From Aurantimonas aggregata (GTDB lineage Bacteria > Pseudomonadota > Alphaproteobacteria > Rhizobiales > Rhizobiaceae), in the NCBI RefSeq assembly GCF_010500835.1, contig NZ_JAAAMJ010000008.1, positions 1 through 64,000 of the forward strand: a stretch of DNA of 64,000 nucleotides, written 5' to 3'. Shown piece by piece: positions 31,994 to 40,911 of this stretch (position 1 is its first letter; each line of letters opens with the position of its first letter). The notes below the pieces were generated by a model, which was not told where the DNA came from, made no database searches, and saw only the letters and a list, made by a program, of their open reading frames with translations. The position numbers were made by a program, and so were the translations under genes.

Positions 31994-34834
31994 ATGGCAA
32001 TGGCACAGACGGCGGCGCGCGACGGGGAAACCTCCTTCATCCGGCGGCAGGGCGAGATCGCGGGCGCGGCGGGCCTGCTGGGCCTCGCCGCCTATCTGGG
32101 CGTCGCCTGCGCGACCTGGACGGTGACCGATCCCTCGCTCAGCCAGTCGAACCAGAACATGGTGGAGAACTGGGCGGGCTCCTCCGGCGCCATCGTCGCC
32201 GACCTCGCCATGCAGGTGTTCGGGCTCGCCGCCGCGCTCCTCGTCGCATTGCCGGCGATCTGGGGGCTGATCCTTCTGTCCGGACGCAGCATCGACCATA
32301 TCTGGCGCCGCGCCTGGTACGGCGTCGCCGGAATCGTGCTGGCCGCCGCGGCGCTCGGTTGCCTGCCGGCGCCGGAAGGCTGGCCGCTGCCGATCGGCCT
32401 CGGCGGCGTCGCCGGCGACATCGTGCTGAAATTCCCGGCGCTCGCCACCGGCGCGTTCCCGGAAGGCTTCCTGGCGGTCGTGCTGGCGCTGATGATGGCC
32501 GCGCCGGCCGCCTGGCTGTTCCTCAACGGTGCCGGCCTGATCGATCGCCGCGAGGCCGTGGCGGCGCCGGCCGGACGCCGCGCGGCGCCGCAGGACGACG
32601 TCGATGACGAGGATCCCGGCGAAAGCCGCTTCGCGCTGCTGTTCGGCGCGCTCGCCCACACCGCCTACTCGGCCCGCTCGGCGATCGGCCGCCGGCTCGA
32701 GGCGCGTCGCGCCGCCAAGGCCCCGCGCGAGTTCGGCGACCGCTTCGACGACTGGCAGGACGAGGACGATCTCGACGCCCCGGTGCCCGCGGCACAGCCG
32801 CGCGCCGCGCAGCGCGAAATCCGCGTGTCCGTACCCGAGCCGACGGACAACGAATATTACGACCCGATGGACGGCGACGACGCCGTGCCGGACTATGCCG
32901 AAACCGCTTCCGACCCCCGATCGGACATGCCCTGGGACGCGGCGGACGGGGATGCGGATGCGACCCCCGACTTCGACGACGACGCCTTTGTCATCGGACC
33001 GGGCGACCGCGTGTCGCCAAATGCGGCGCCGATCGCCGAGGAGCAGGGGGGCTGGCGCGGTCTCCTCGCCGGCAACATCGTCGCCTTCCCAGGCCGCCGC
33101 AAGGCCGAGACGCCGGCCGGCAACGGTGCCGCGGCCGGTGCTGCGCGCACAGCAGCGCCGGCGCGCGAGCCGGCTTCCCGGCCCGCCGAGCCTGCCGCTC
33201 GGGTCGTGCCGCAGGCCACCATCACCGCCGAACAGCGCAAGCTGCGCAGCGGCTCCGGTCGGGCCGTCGCCCTGCAGCCCGCCGCGGGCCGTGCCCAGGC
33301 GGTGCCGTTCATCCTGCCGTCGGTGGATTTCCTGACCCCGCCCAAGCCGCGCAGCCGCGACTCCTCGCTGTCGCCGGAGGTGCTGCAGGAGAACGCCCGG
33401 CTGCTCGAGGGCGTACTGGAGGATTTCGGCGTCAAGGGCGAGATCATCGAGGTTCGGCCGGGTCCGGTCGTCACCCTCTACGAGCTGGAGCCGGCGCCCG
33501 GCATCAAGTCGAGCCGCGTCATCGGCCTCGCCGACGACATTGCTCGCTCGATGAGCGCCATCGCGGCGCGCGTCGCGGTCATTCCCGGCAAGAATGCCAT
33601 CGGCATCGAGCTGCCGAACCAGCGGCGCGAGACGGTGTATTTCCGCGAGATGATCGCCTCGGAGAGCTTCATCCAGAACAAGAGCCGGCTGGCGCTGGCG
33701 CTCGGCAAGACGATCGGCGGCGAACCGGTGATCGCCGACCTCGCCAAGATGCCGCATCTCCTCGTCGCCGGCACCACCGGCTCCGGCAAGTCGGTGTCGA
33801 TCAACACGATGATCCTGTCGCTGCTCTACCGGCTGACGCCGGCCGAGTGCCGGATGATCATGATCGACCCGAAGATGCTCGAACTCTCCGTCTATGACGG
33901 CATCCCGCATCTGCTCGCCCCGGTCGTCACGGATCCGAAGAAGGCGGTCGTCGCGCTGAAATGGACGGTCAAGGAGATGGAAGACCGCTACCGCAAGATG
34001 TCGAAGGTCGGCGTGCGCAACATCGACGGCTTCAACACGCGGGTGCGCCAGGCGCTGGAGAAGGGCGAGACGATCTCCCGGACGGTTCAGACCGGCTTCG
34101 ACCGCGAGAGCGGCGAGCCGATCTTCGAGACCGAGGAGTTCGACCTCGAGCCGCTGCCGTTCATCGTCGTTATCATCGACGAGATGGCGGACCTGATGAT
34201 GGTCGCCGGCAAGGACATCGAGGGCACGGTGCAGCGCCTCGCCCAGATGGCGCGTGCCGCCGGCATCCACGTCATCATGGCGACGCAGCGCCCCTCGGTC
34301 GACGTCATCACCGGCACGATCAAGGCGAACTTCCCGACCCGCATCTCCTTCCAGGTGACCTCGAAGATCGACTCCCGCACCATCCTGCAGGAGCAGGGGG
34401 CCGAGCAGCTGTTGGGCATGGGCGACATGCTGTTCATGGCTGGCGGCGGGCGCATCCAGCGCGTGCACGGCCCGTTCGTCGACGATGCCGAGGTCGAGGA
34501 CATCGTCCGGCATCTGAAGTCGCAGGGCGTGCCGGACTATCTCGACGCGATCCTCGAGGATGACGACGAAGACGGCGGGGCTGCAGGCGGCGCTTCCGGC
34601 AGCGGGGCCGGCGGCGGCGACGTCGACGAGGGCGCCGACCTCTACGACCAGGCCGTGGCGGTGGTACTGCGCGACGGCAAGGCCTCGACCTCCTACGTCC
34701 AGCGGCGGCTGTCGATCGGCTACAACCGCGCCGCCTCGATCATCGAACGGATGGAGAAGGAAGGCATCGTCGGGCCGGCCAACCATGCCGGCAAGCGCGA
34801 GATCCTGGTGCCGACCGAAGACGACCGGATGTAG
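31994..34834 (+). CDS. ftsK: FtsK DNA translocase
   Basis: The 946-residue protein couples septation to chromosome segregation. The N-terminus has four hydrophobic segments (about 25-185), followed by an acidic, proline/alanine-rich linker (about 190-430). The motor domain has [21 protein letters not shown] (Walker A, near 595) and [13 protein letters not shown] (Walker B, near 728). The C-terminal gamma domain (about 880-935, [21 protein letters not shown]) is a winged helix that reads KOPS. Length and order are standard for rhizobial FtsK. It acts at the division septum. Confidence 0.96.
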   Translation: MAMAQTAARDGETSFIRRQGEIAGAAGLLGLAAYLGVACATWTVTDPSLSQSNQNMVENWAGSSGAIVADLAMQVFGLAAALLVALPAIWGLILLSGRSIDHIWRRAWYGVAGIVLAAAALGCLPAPEGWPLPIGLGGVAGDIVLKFPALATGAFPEGFLAVVLALMMAAPAAWLFLNGAGLIDRREAVAAPAGRRAAPQDDVDDEDPGESRFALLFGALAHTAYSARSAIGRRLEARRAAKAPREFGDRFDDWQDEDDLDAPVPAAQPRAAQREIRVSVPEPTDNEYYDPMDGDDAVPDYAETASDPRSDMPWDAADGDADATPDFDDDAFVIGPGDRVSPNAAPIAEEQGGWRGLLAGNIVAFPGRRKAETPAGNGAAAGAARTAAPAREPASRPAEPAARVVPQATITAEQRKLRSGSGRAVALQPAAGRAQAVPFILPSVDFLTPPKPRSRDSSLSPEVLQENARLLEGVLEDFGVKGEIIEVRPGPVVTLYELEPAPGIKSSRVIGLADDIARSMSAIAARVAVIPGKNAIGIELPNQRRETVYFREMIASESFIQNKSRLALALGKTIGGEPVIADLAKMPHLLVAGTTGSGKSVSINTMILSLLYRLTPAECRMIMIDPKMLELSVYDGIPHLLAPVVTDPKKAVVALKWTVKEMEDRYRKMSKVGVRNIDGFNTRVRQALEKGETISRTVQTGFDRESGEPIFETEEFDLEPLPFIVVIIDEMADLMMVAGKDIEGTVQRLAQMARAAGIHVIMATQRPSVDVITGTIKANFPTRISFQVTSKIDSRTILQEQGAEQLLGMGDMLFMAGGGRIQRVHGPFVDDAEVEDIVRHLKSQGVPDYLDAILEDDDEDGGAAGGASGSGAGGGDVDEGADLYDQAVAVVLRDGKASTSYVQRRLSIGYNRAASIIERMEKEGIVGPANHAGKREILVPTEDDRM

Positions 34835-34898
34835 GCCGGGCCGTCGCCATTCGCGCGCCCCATTGCGCCGCCATGGTGGCCTCCCGACATAACGGAAA

Positions 34899-34921
34899 GC
34901 CACGACCTTTCGGGTCGTGGC
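34899..34921. repeat. 9-bp perfect hairpin between ftsK and lolA
   Basis: GCCACGACC and GGTCGTGGC pair around a 5-base loop. No T-run follows, so it is not a standard terminator; it may be an mRNA stability or attenuation element upstream of lolA. Confidence 0.5.
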
Positions 34922-34959
34922 GACGCAAGGGCGACTTCGAAAGGGAAGCCTCGACCATC

Positions 34960-35613
34960 ATGGCCATCAACAGCATTTTTCCCCGCAACGGGCGCCGTCT
35001 CGTCGCAGTCCTTTCCGCCGCCTTCGTCGCCGTCGCGACGCTGCTGCCGCTGGGCGCTACTCCCGTCGCAGCACAGTCCAGCGCCGCCGCGCAGCGGATC
35101 GCCGACCATTTCTCCAGCGTCCAGTCGATGCACGGCTCGTTCATCCAGTTCGATCCGAACGGACGGCAGACCGAGGGCAAGTTCTTCATCGAGCGGCCGG
35201 GCAAGGTGCGGTTCGATTATTCGTCGACCCCGCTGCGGGTGATCGCCGACGGATCGAACGTCGCGATCAACAACAGCAAGCTCAACACCTGGGATCTCTA
35301 TCCGCTGTCGAAGACGCCGCTGAAGCTGCTGCTCGACCAGCGGATCGACCTGTCGGCGGCGAACATCCAGAGCGTCAGGGAAGAGCCTGACCTGACGACG
35401 ATCGTCATGGGCGACAAGTCGGTCTTCGGTACGTCGCGCATCACCATGATGTTCGACCCCAAGACCTACGAACTCAAGCAGTGGACGATCCGCGACCAGC
35501 AGGGCAAGGACACCTCGGTGATGATCTACGACGTCCAGCAGGGTGGCAGGATCGAGGCTTCGGCGTTCCAGATCCCCTACACCGCGATCAGCCAGGGCCA
35601 GACCGGCAACTGA
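34960..35613 (+). CDS. lolA: outer-membrane lipoprotein carrier LolA
   Basis: The 217-residue periplasmic chaperone ferries lipoproteins from LolCDE to the outer membrane. A signal peptide (about 1-35, ending AAQSS) is followed by the LolA fold: IADHFSSVQSMHGSFIQFDPNGRQTEGKFFIERPGKVRFDY (about 42-85), then SKTPLKLLL and an IRDQQGKDTSVMIYD segment. The start at 34960 gives a proper signal peptide. Its stop lies 3 bases from the stop of the convergent hydrolase gene. Confidence 0.92.
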   Translation: MAINSIFPRNGRRLVAVLSAAFVAVATLLPLGATPVAAQSSAAAQRIADHFSSVQSMHGSFIQFDPNGRQTEGKFFIERPGKVRFDYSSTPLRVIADGSNVAINNSKLNTWDLYPLSKTPLKLLLDQRIDLSAANIQSVREEPDLTTIVMGDKSVFGTSRITMMFDPKTYELKQWTIRDQQGKDTSVMIYDVQQGGRIEASAFQIPYTAISQGQTGN

Positions 35614-35616
35614 CGG

Positions 35617-36501
35617 TCAGGCCGCGAAGAAGGCCTCGAGCGAGCGGAGCGTCTCATCGGGCGCTTCCTCGACGATGAAGTGGCCGGCGTCGATGGCATG
35701 ACCTTCGAGCCGGCCGCACCAGGGCTCCCAGACCTCCAGCGGGTCGTGACCCTCGCCGGCGATGCCGGCCGAACCCCACAGCACCAGTGTCGGCGCCGTG
35801 ATCCGGCGACCGCGATCCCGGTCCTCCCGGTCGAGCTGCCAGTCGATCGTCGCGCCGGCCCGGTAGTCGTTGCAGGTAGCGGCGATGGTCGTGGGCCTTG
35901 CGAAGGCGTGCCGGTATTCGTCCAGCGCGGCGGGGTCGAACGCGTCGAGCGTATTGGTCTTGGTCCAGCTGGCAATCGTGTGATCGAGGAACATCACGGG
36001 AGCGGCGCCGATCAGAGTCTCCGGGAAAGGCGCGGGCTGTGCGAGGAACAGCCAGTGATAGACCTTCATCGCTGACGTCGCGTCCATCCGCTCCCAGACC
36101 TCCGCCACCGGCACGATGTCCAACACCGCCAGTCTCTCCACCCGCTCCGGCATGTCCAGCGCCATCCGATAGGCGACGCGGGCACCGCGGTCGTGCCCGG
36201 CGACGGAGAAGCGCTTGTGGCCAAGCGCCTGCATTACCGCGGCGCAGTCGCGCCCCATCGCGCGCTTGGAGTAAACCAGGTTGTCCGGCGTGGTCGGCGG
36301 AGCGGACGAGCGGCCATAGCCGCGCAGATCCGGGATGACGACGGTGAACCGTTCGGCAAGCCGTGGCGCGATGCGGGCCCACATGGCGCCGGTCTGCGGG
36401 TAGCCATGCAGCAGGAGGAGCGGCGGGCCGTCCCCGGCGACGCGCACGAAGATGTCGGCGCCGTCGCCGCTGATCGTCTTCGTCTCGAAACCTTCGAACA
36501 T
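35617..36501 (-). CDS. alpha/beta hydrolase, haloacetate dehalogenase-like
   Basis: The 294-residue hydrolase has the fold landmarks LLLLHGYPQTGAMWARIAP (oxyanion region, about 29-47), the strand-helix elbow VAGHDRGARVAYRMAL near 100 with an Asp nucleophile, and a C-terminal DAGHFIVEEAPDET with the catalytic His. An Asp nucleophile in GHDRGAR is the pattern of haloalkane and fluoroacetate dehalogenases rather than Ser esterases. Substrate is inferred only from family. The ATG at 36501 is preferred, with another at 36537. Confidence 0.85.
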   Translation of the reverse strand: MFEGFETKTISGDGADIFVRVAGDGPPLLLLHGYPQTGAMWARIAPRLAERFTVVIPDLRGYGRSSAPPTTPDNLVYSKRAMGRDCAAVMQALGHKRFSVAGHDRGARVAYRMALDMPERVERLAVLDIVPVAEVWERMDATSAMKVYHWLFLAQPAPFPETLIGAAPVMFLDHTIASWTKTNTLDAFDPAALDEYRHAFARPTTIAATCNDYRAGATIDWQLDREDRDRGRRITAPTLVLWGSAGIAGEGHDPLEVWEPWCGRLEGHAIDAGHFIVEEAPDETLRSLEAFFAA

Positions 36502-36619
36502 CCCGGTCACCTTGCCAACGCCTGCGAGCGATGACATCGGCCCCTTGCCGGCGTCGGCAAGGGTTGCGGTATCGCCGGTGCGGCCATAAGCCGGGCAGAA
36601 CATCAGCCGGACCCCGCCA

Positions 36620-37429
36620 ATGCCCTTTTCCATCGCCACCTGGAACATCAACTCCGTGCGGCTGCGCCTGCCGCTGGTCGAGCGCCTGCTGCGCGACCAC
36701 GCGCCGGATGTCCTCTGCCTGCAGGAGACCAAGTGCCCTAACGACCAGTTTCCGGAAAAGGCGTTCCGGGCGCTCGGCTATGAGCACATCGCCCTGCACG
36801 GGCAGAAGGGCTATCACGGCGTCGCGACGATCTCGCGGGTGCCGTTCGAGGACATCGTACGCCAGGATTTCTGTGCCGTCGGGGACGCACGGCATCTGTC
36901 GACGCGGCTGGTGGCCGGCGATCGCCGCATCCGCATCCACAATCTCTACGTCCCGGCGGGCGGCGACGAGCCGGATCCGGCGATCAACCCGAAGTTTCGC
37001 CACAAGCTCGATTTCGTCGAGGAGCTGCGGCTGATGAACGCCGAGGCCGAGCCCGGCGTCTCGGCGCTGCTCGTCGGCGACCTCAACATCGCGCCGCTCG
37101 AGGCCGATGTCTGGTCGCACAAGCAGCTGCTCAAGGTGGTCTCGCACACGCCGATCGAAACCGAGGGCCTGTTGCGCGCGCAAGGCGAGGGGAACTGGAC
37201 CGACATGATGCGCCGGCATGTTCCGGAGGGCGAACTCTTCACCTGGTGGAGCTATCGCAACCGCGACTGGACGATCTCCAATCGTGGCCGCCGGCTGGAC
37301 CATGTCTGGGGCTCGCACGATCTCGCGCCGCAGCTGGAAACCGTCGAGATTCTCAGCGAGGCGCGCAGCTGGGACAGGCCGTCCGACCACGTGCCGGTGA
37401 TCGCCCGCTTCGCCGACACGCCGGCGTGA
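36620..37429 (+). CDS. xthA: exodeoxyribonuclease III
   Basis: The 269-residue Mg-dependent nuclease removes 3' blocks and cleaves at abasic sites in base-excision repair. Motifs are SIATWNINSVRLRLP (Asn7), VLCLQETKCPNDQFP (catalytic Glu), LLVGDLNIAPLEADVWSH (Asp/Asn pair), RRLDHVWGS (Asp) and a final WDRPSDHVPVIA (Asp-His). All active-site residues are present. It is divergent from the hydrolase gene, with about 120 bases between them. Confidence 0.95.
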   Translation: MPFSIATWNINSVRLRLPLVERLLRDHAPDVLCLQETKCPNDQFPEKAFRALGYEHIALHGQKGYHGVATISRVPFEDIVRQDFCAVGDARHLSTRLVAGDRRIRIHNLYVPAGGDEPDPAINPKFRHKLDFVEELRLMNAEAEPGVSALLVGDLNIAPLEADVWSHKQLLKVVSHTPIETEGLLRAQGEGNWTDMMRRHVPEGELFTWWSYRNRDWTISNRGRRLDHVWGSHDLAPQLETVEILSEARSWDRPSDHVPVIARFADTPA

Positions 37430-37511
37430 CCCGCCGCTTGTTGCGGCTATGATCGACATGACGTAGCGTCATTTTCAGGTCGCCGAGGGATGGCGGCGCG
37501 GGAGGCCCCGT

Positions 37512-38702
37512 ATGCGCAAGCGCCTGATCGTGTGTTTCGACGGCACCTGGAACAACGCCGACGATATCGACGAAACCGACGAGAGCGGGAAAAGGGCGAC
37601 CAACGTCCAGCGGATCGCCCGCGCGGTGCGCGGCAACAGCGGCGACATCCAGCAGATCGTCCTCTATCTGCGCGGCGTCGGCTCGACCGGAACGCAGATC
37701 GATCGGTTGGTGGCTGGCGCGACCGGCGCAGGGGTCGAAGACAATATCCGCTCCGCCTACATGTTCCTGGCGCAGAACTATCGCCCGGCCCGCAAGGAAG
37801 ACGGCCATGATGTTCCGGCGGACGAGATTTTCCTGTTCGGCTTTTCGCGCGGCGCCTTCTCGGTGCGGAGCCTCGCCGGCTTCATCTCGAGTGCCGGCCT
37901 GCTGAAGCGGCAGCGGCTCGGGGATCTGCGCCGCGCCTGGACCTATTATCGGACGGAGGGAAAGCGATCGTCGAAAGATTTCTGCGAAGTCCACAAGAGC
38001 GACTGCCACCACGACCCGGAGATCACCTTCGTCGGGGTCTGGGACACGGTCGGCGCGCTTGGCATTCCCAGGAGCATCGTTGGGCTGCAGCTCGATTCCT
38101 CGCACGAGTTCCACGATACGACGCCCTCGAAGATCGTCGCCAACGCCTTTCATGCGCTGGCGATCGACGAATATCGCGACGAGTACGTCCCGACCCTCTG
38201 GACCGGCAAGGTGCCGAAGGGCGCCACCGTCGAACAATGCTGGTTCGCCGGTGCGCACTCGGATGTCGGCGGCGGCTATGCCGACCGAACGCTTGCCGAT
38301 ATCCCGCTGGTCTGGATGGCCCGCAAGGCGGAGCAGTGCGGACTGGCGCTGCAATGGCAGGACGAGGATCGGCCGGCCGAGCCGCTCTTGCCGGACGACG
38401 CGACCCTCGATCCGCGCGCCCCGCAGCACGAATCGCGCTTCAACTTCTCCCGCAAGGATCGCCTGACGCCGACGATCCGACAGATCCAGGGTGCGGCCTT
38501 CAAGACGAGTTTCCTCGAGCGCGCCTATGTGCCGAGCGACGAAAAGGGAAAACCGCTGACGCCGATCAACGAGACGGTCCACCCGTGCGCGGTCAAGCGT
38601 TTCGGCAAGAAGGTGGCGGTCGTGCTCGACGACGACGGAGACATCGAGATCATTTCCTACGCGCCGAAAAATCTCGCTGCGGCGCTCAAGAAGACGGTCT
38701 AG
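37512..38702 (+). CDS. DUF2235 alpha/beta hydrolase
   Basis: The 396-residue protein has the DUF2235 core: RLIVCFDGTWNN at the N-terminus, YLRGVGSTGTQIDRLVAGATGAG near 52, EIFLFGFSRGAFSVRSLAGFI near 113 (GFSRG nucleophile elbow with Ser) and WFAGAHSDVGGGYADRTLADIPLVWMA (about 245). DUF2235 proteins are lipase-like; some are effectors of type VI secretion (Tle) and others housekeeping. No signal peptide or secretion gene is adjacent, so a cytoplasmic phospholipase-like role is more likely. It ends in a CTAG shared with the convergent cNMP gene. Confidence 0.88.
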   Translation: MRKRLIVCFDGTWNNADDIDETDESGKRATNVQRIARAVRGNSGDIQQIVLYLRGVGSTGTQIDRLVAGATGAGVEDNIRSAYMFLAQNYRPARKEDGHDVPADEIFLFGFSRGAFSVRSLAGFISSAGLLKRQRLGDLRRAWTYYRTEGKRSSKDFCEVHKSDCHHDPEITFVGVWDTVGALGIPRSIVGLQLDSSHEFHDTTPSKIVANAFHALAIDEYRDEYVPTLWTGKVPKGATVEQCWFAGAHSDVGGGYADRTLADIPLVWMARKAEQCGLALQWQDEDRPAEPLLPDDATLDPRAPQHESRFNFSRKDRLTPTIRQIQGAAFKTSFLERAYVPSDEKGKPLTPINETVHPCAVKRFGKKVAVVLDDDGDIEIISYAPKNLAAALKKTV

Positions 38703-39154
38703 TCGCGGAAGCGGCCTTCCAGGTCGCCGATGCGGCGGGTCATGTCGGCCAGGTCCTCGCGCAGCCGGGCCTGCAGGCCGTGGGCAAACTCGGGAAATTC
38801 CTCGAGCATGCGGCGAAACAGCGGCCGGCCGATGCGGATCAGGTCGCAATCGGTCTCGGCCTTGGCGCTGGCCGGCCGGACGGTTTCGGTGAGCAAAGCG
38901 AGTTCGCCGAGAAGGTCGCCAGGTCCGAAGACGCCGATGTGCTTTTCGCGCTCGGGACGCCCGCGGGTCAGGACGACGCTGCCCGTCGCGATGACGAAGC
39001 CGGCGTCGGCGCGGGCTGCCTCGCGATAGACGAATTCGCCGGCGCGCAGCCGGCGGTGCTCCGCGCCGAAGGCGAGAAGGCGCAGCTGCTCGGTTTCCAG
39101 ATCATCGAAAAGGCGGACCTTCCGCAGTACGGCGATGTCGCTTTCCAGGCTCAT
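38699..39154 (-). CDS. cyclic nucleotide-binding domain protein
   Basis: The 151-residue protein is a single cNMP/CRP-type sensor domain: LRKVRLFDDLETEQLRLLA near the N-terminus, GEFVYREAARADAGFVIATGSVVLTR near 40-65 and IGVFGPGDLLGELALLTETVRPASAKAE near 73-100 (phosphate-binding cassette with GELAL). It lacks the C-terminal DNA-binding helix-turn-helix of Crp, ending instead with a helical LRED-LADMTRRIGDLE tail. It could bind a cyclic nucleotide and act through protein contacts. It is convergent with and overlaps the DUF2235 gene by 4 bases. Confidence 0.85.
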   Translation of the reverse strand: MSLESDIAVLRKVRLFDDLETEQLRLLAFGAEHRRLRAGEFVYREAARADAGFVIATGSVVLTRGRPEREKHIGVFGPGDLLGELALLTETVRPASAKAETDCDLIRIGRPLFRRMLEEFPEFAHGLQARLREDLADMTRRIGDLEGRFRD

Positions 39155-39383
39155 CTCGTCTGCGACCCGTCCCTCGTTCCTCGCCCGTGCGGCTGCCATC
39201 CGTCCCGGACAAAGTCTCGGGTCAAGCGTAGCGGCAACAGCGCATGGTCACCGACAAGCGTCGATGGCGCACGATGCCTGGAATCACAGTGATCGTTAAA
39301 AATGAAGATAAGTGCAACGAGGCCGCGGGCGGCGGCATCGCGCTCACGCGCCGATGCTCATGCGGGCAGGGCAGCCACCTGGG

Positions 39384-40067
39384 TCAGGGGACGAGCTTGT
39401 AGCCGCCGGACTCGGTAACGAGGATCCGGGCGTTGGACGGATCCGGCTCGATCTTCTGGCGCAGCCGGTAGACATGGGTCTCCAGCGTGTGGGTGGTGAC
39501 GCCGGAATTGTAGCCCCATACCTCTTCCAGAAGGATGTCGCGGGTGATCACCCGGCGATCGGCGCGGTAGAGATAGCGGATGATCGCCGTCTCCTTTTCC
39601 GTCAGCCGGATCTTGCCGCCCTTGTCGTCGACCAGGAGCTTCTGGCTCGGCTTGAAGACGTAGGGGCCGACCTGGAAGGTCGCATCCTCGCTCTGCTCGT
39701 GCTGGCGCAGTTGCGCCCGGATGCGGGCAAGCAGCACGGCGAAGCGGAAGGGCTTGGTGACGTAGTCGTTGGCCCCGGCTTCCAGTCCGAGAATGGTGTC
39801 GGAATCGGTGTCCTGGGCGGTGAGGATGATGATCGGCGACTTGAAGCCGCTCTTGCGCAGCACCTTCACCGCTTCGCGCCCGTCCATGTCGGGAAGGCCG
39901 ACATCCATGACGACCAGATCGATCAGGCCGGCGCGTGCCGTATTGATCGCCCTGGTGGCATTAGGCTCGTTGAGAACCGTGAACTCTTCGTGCAACGCCA
40001 GCTGTTCGGCCAGAGTCTGCCGGAGATCGTCGTCGTCATCGACAATGAGAATGCTGCGTGCGCTCAT
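39384..40067 (-). CDS. OmpR-family response regulator (CenR/OtpR-like)
   Basis: The 227-residue regulator has a receiver domain with acidic pocket SILIVDDDDDLRQTL (residues 5-19) and phosphoacceptor Asp55 in VVMDVGLPDMDG, then KPFRFAVLLARIRAQLRQHE as linker and a winged helix (about 130-225) ending TLETHVYRLRQKIEP. In rhizobia and Brucella a protein with this sequence pattern is CenR/OtpR, an envelope regulator; that identification is from memory and tentative. No histidine kinase gene is adjacent. It is divergent from the YkuD gene, which would suit an envelope function. Confidence 0.82.
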   Translation of the reverse strand: MSARSILIVDDDDDLRQTLAEQLALHEEFTVLNEPNATRAINTARAGLIDLVVMDVGLPDMDGREAVKVLRKSGFKSPIIILTAQDTDSDTILGLEAGANDYVTKPFRFAVLLARIRAQLRQHEQSEDATFQVGPYVFKPSQKLLVDDKGGKIRLTEKETAIIRYLYRADRRVITRDILLEEVWGYNSGVTTHTLETHVYRLRQKIEPDPSNARILVTESGGYKLVP

Positions 40068-40180
40068 GCGGAGTCGTCGTCCGGTCCTGGTGAGCCGTGC
40101 CCTCTGCGAGCCCGGTTGCCTGTAATATTTCGTGAGTGCAGATAGGCGTTTTTCTTCATTCGTCAGGGGGACGGGGACAA

Positions 40181-40714
40181 ATGCGGCCAAAAAATCGTCT
40201 GATCGTGGTGCGTCGGGCACCCGGTGCACCGCAGCGAGGGATTCTCTCGGCCGGCAATCTGCGGCTGGCTTGCGCGCTCGGGCGAGCCGGCACGACGATC
40301 TTCAAGCGGGAGGGCGACGGTTCGACGCCGGTTGCGACCATAGACCTCATCTCGGCCTGGCACCGGCCCGGCCGGATGCGCTTGCCGGCGACGCGTCTGC
40401 CGGTTCGCCGTATCCGCAGCGGCGTCGACGGATGGTGCGACGCACCGACGCATGCCGCCTACAACCGCCCGGTCCGGCTGCCCTTTCCGGCCAGCGCCGA
40501 AAGCATGGCGCGGGCGGATAGGCTCTATGATTTCGTCGTGGTGCTCGACTGGAACATGCGGCGCCGGGGGCGCGGTCGTGGCAGCGCGATCTTCCTCCAC
40601 ATTGCCCGACCCGGCTACCCGCCAACCGCCGGCTGCGTCGCGGTTTCGCCGGCCGACATGCAGCGGTTGTCGCCATTCCTTTCGCCCGGGACGCGGCTGC
40701 GGGTGGAGCGCTAG
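40181..40714 (+). CDS. L,D-transpeptidase (YkuD) catalytic domain protein
   Basis: The 177-residue protein has the YkuD active-site pattern at the C-terminus: SAIFLHIARPGYPPTAGCVAVS with His140 and Cys152. YkuD enzymes cross-link peptidoglycan or attach proteins to it. Typical members carry an export signal; here the N-terminus (MRPKNRLIVVRRAPG) has none clearly visible, a feature seen in a compact rhizobial subgroup of this family. It faces away from the CenR-like regulator. Export route and substrate are unclear. Confidence 0.8.
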   Translation: MRPKNRLIVVRRAPGAPQRGILSAGNLRLACALGRAGTTIFKREGDGSTPVATIDLISAWHRPGRMRLPATRLPVRRIRSGVDGWCDAPTHAAYNRPVRLPFPASAESMARADRLYDFVVVLDWNMRRRGRGRGSAIFLHIARPGYPPTAGCVAVSPADMQRLSPFLSPGTRLRVER

Positions 40715-40911
40715 ATCACGTTCCCGTCAGGCGATCGTGATCGTACCGCACGAGGCAGCCTGAGGCGGCGATCGCTTGCAGTCGAGCAAAACGACCATCG
40801 CGAAGCCGGGGGTTACACGTGCAACCGGGGCGCGGTTGCCGAGTTGCGGAAGGAAGCCTCGACGCCAGTTGGGCCGGTACGACGCGCATCGCCATCGAAA
40901 GGGACCCCGCC

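Noticed and set aside
31916-34903. Nearly 1000-codon open frame on the minus strand opposite ftsK
   Set aside because: It is a GC-bias shadow: the plus strand encodes a complete FtsK with all motor motifs, and the minus frame has no domain.
37512-38702. DUF2235 protein as a type VI secretion effector
   Set aside because: No Vgr, Hcp, PAAR or immunity gene is nearby, and the protein has no N-terminal delivery domain.
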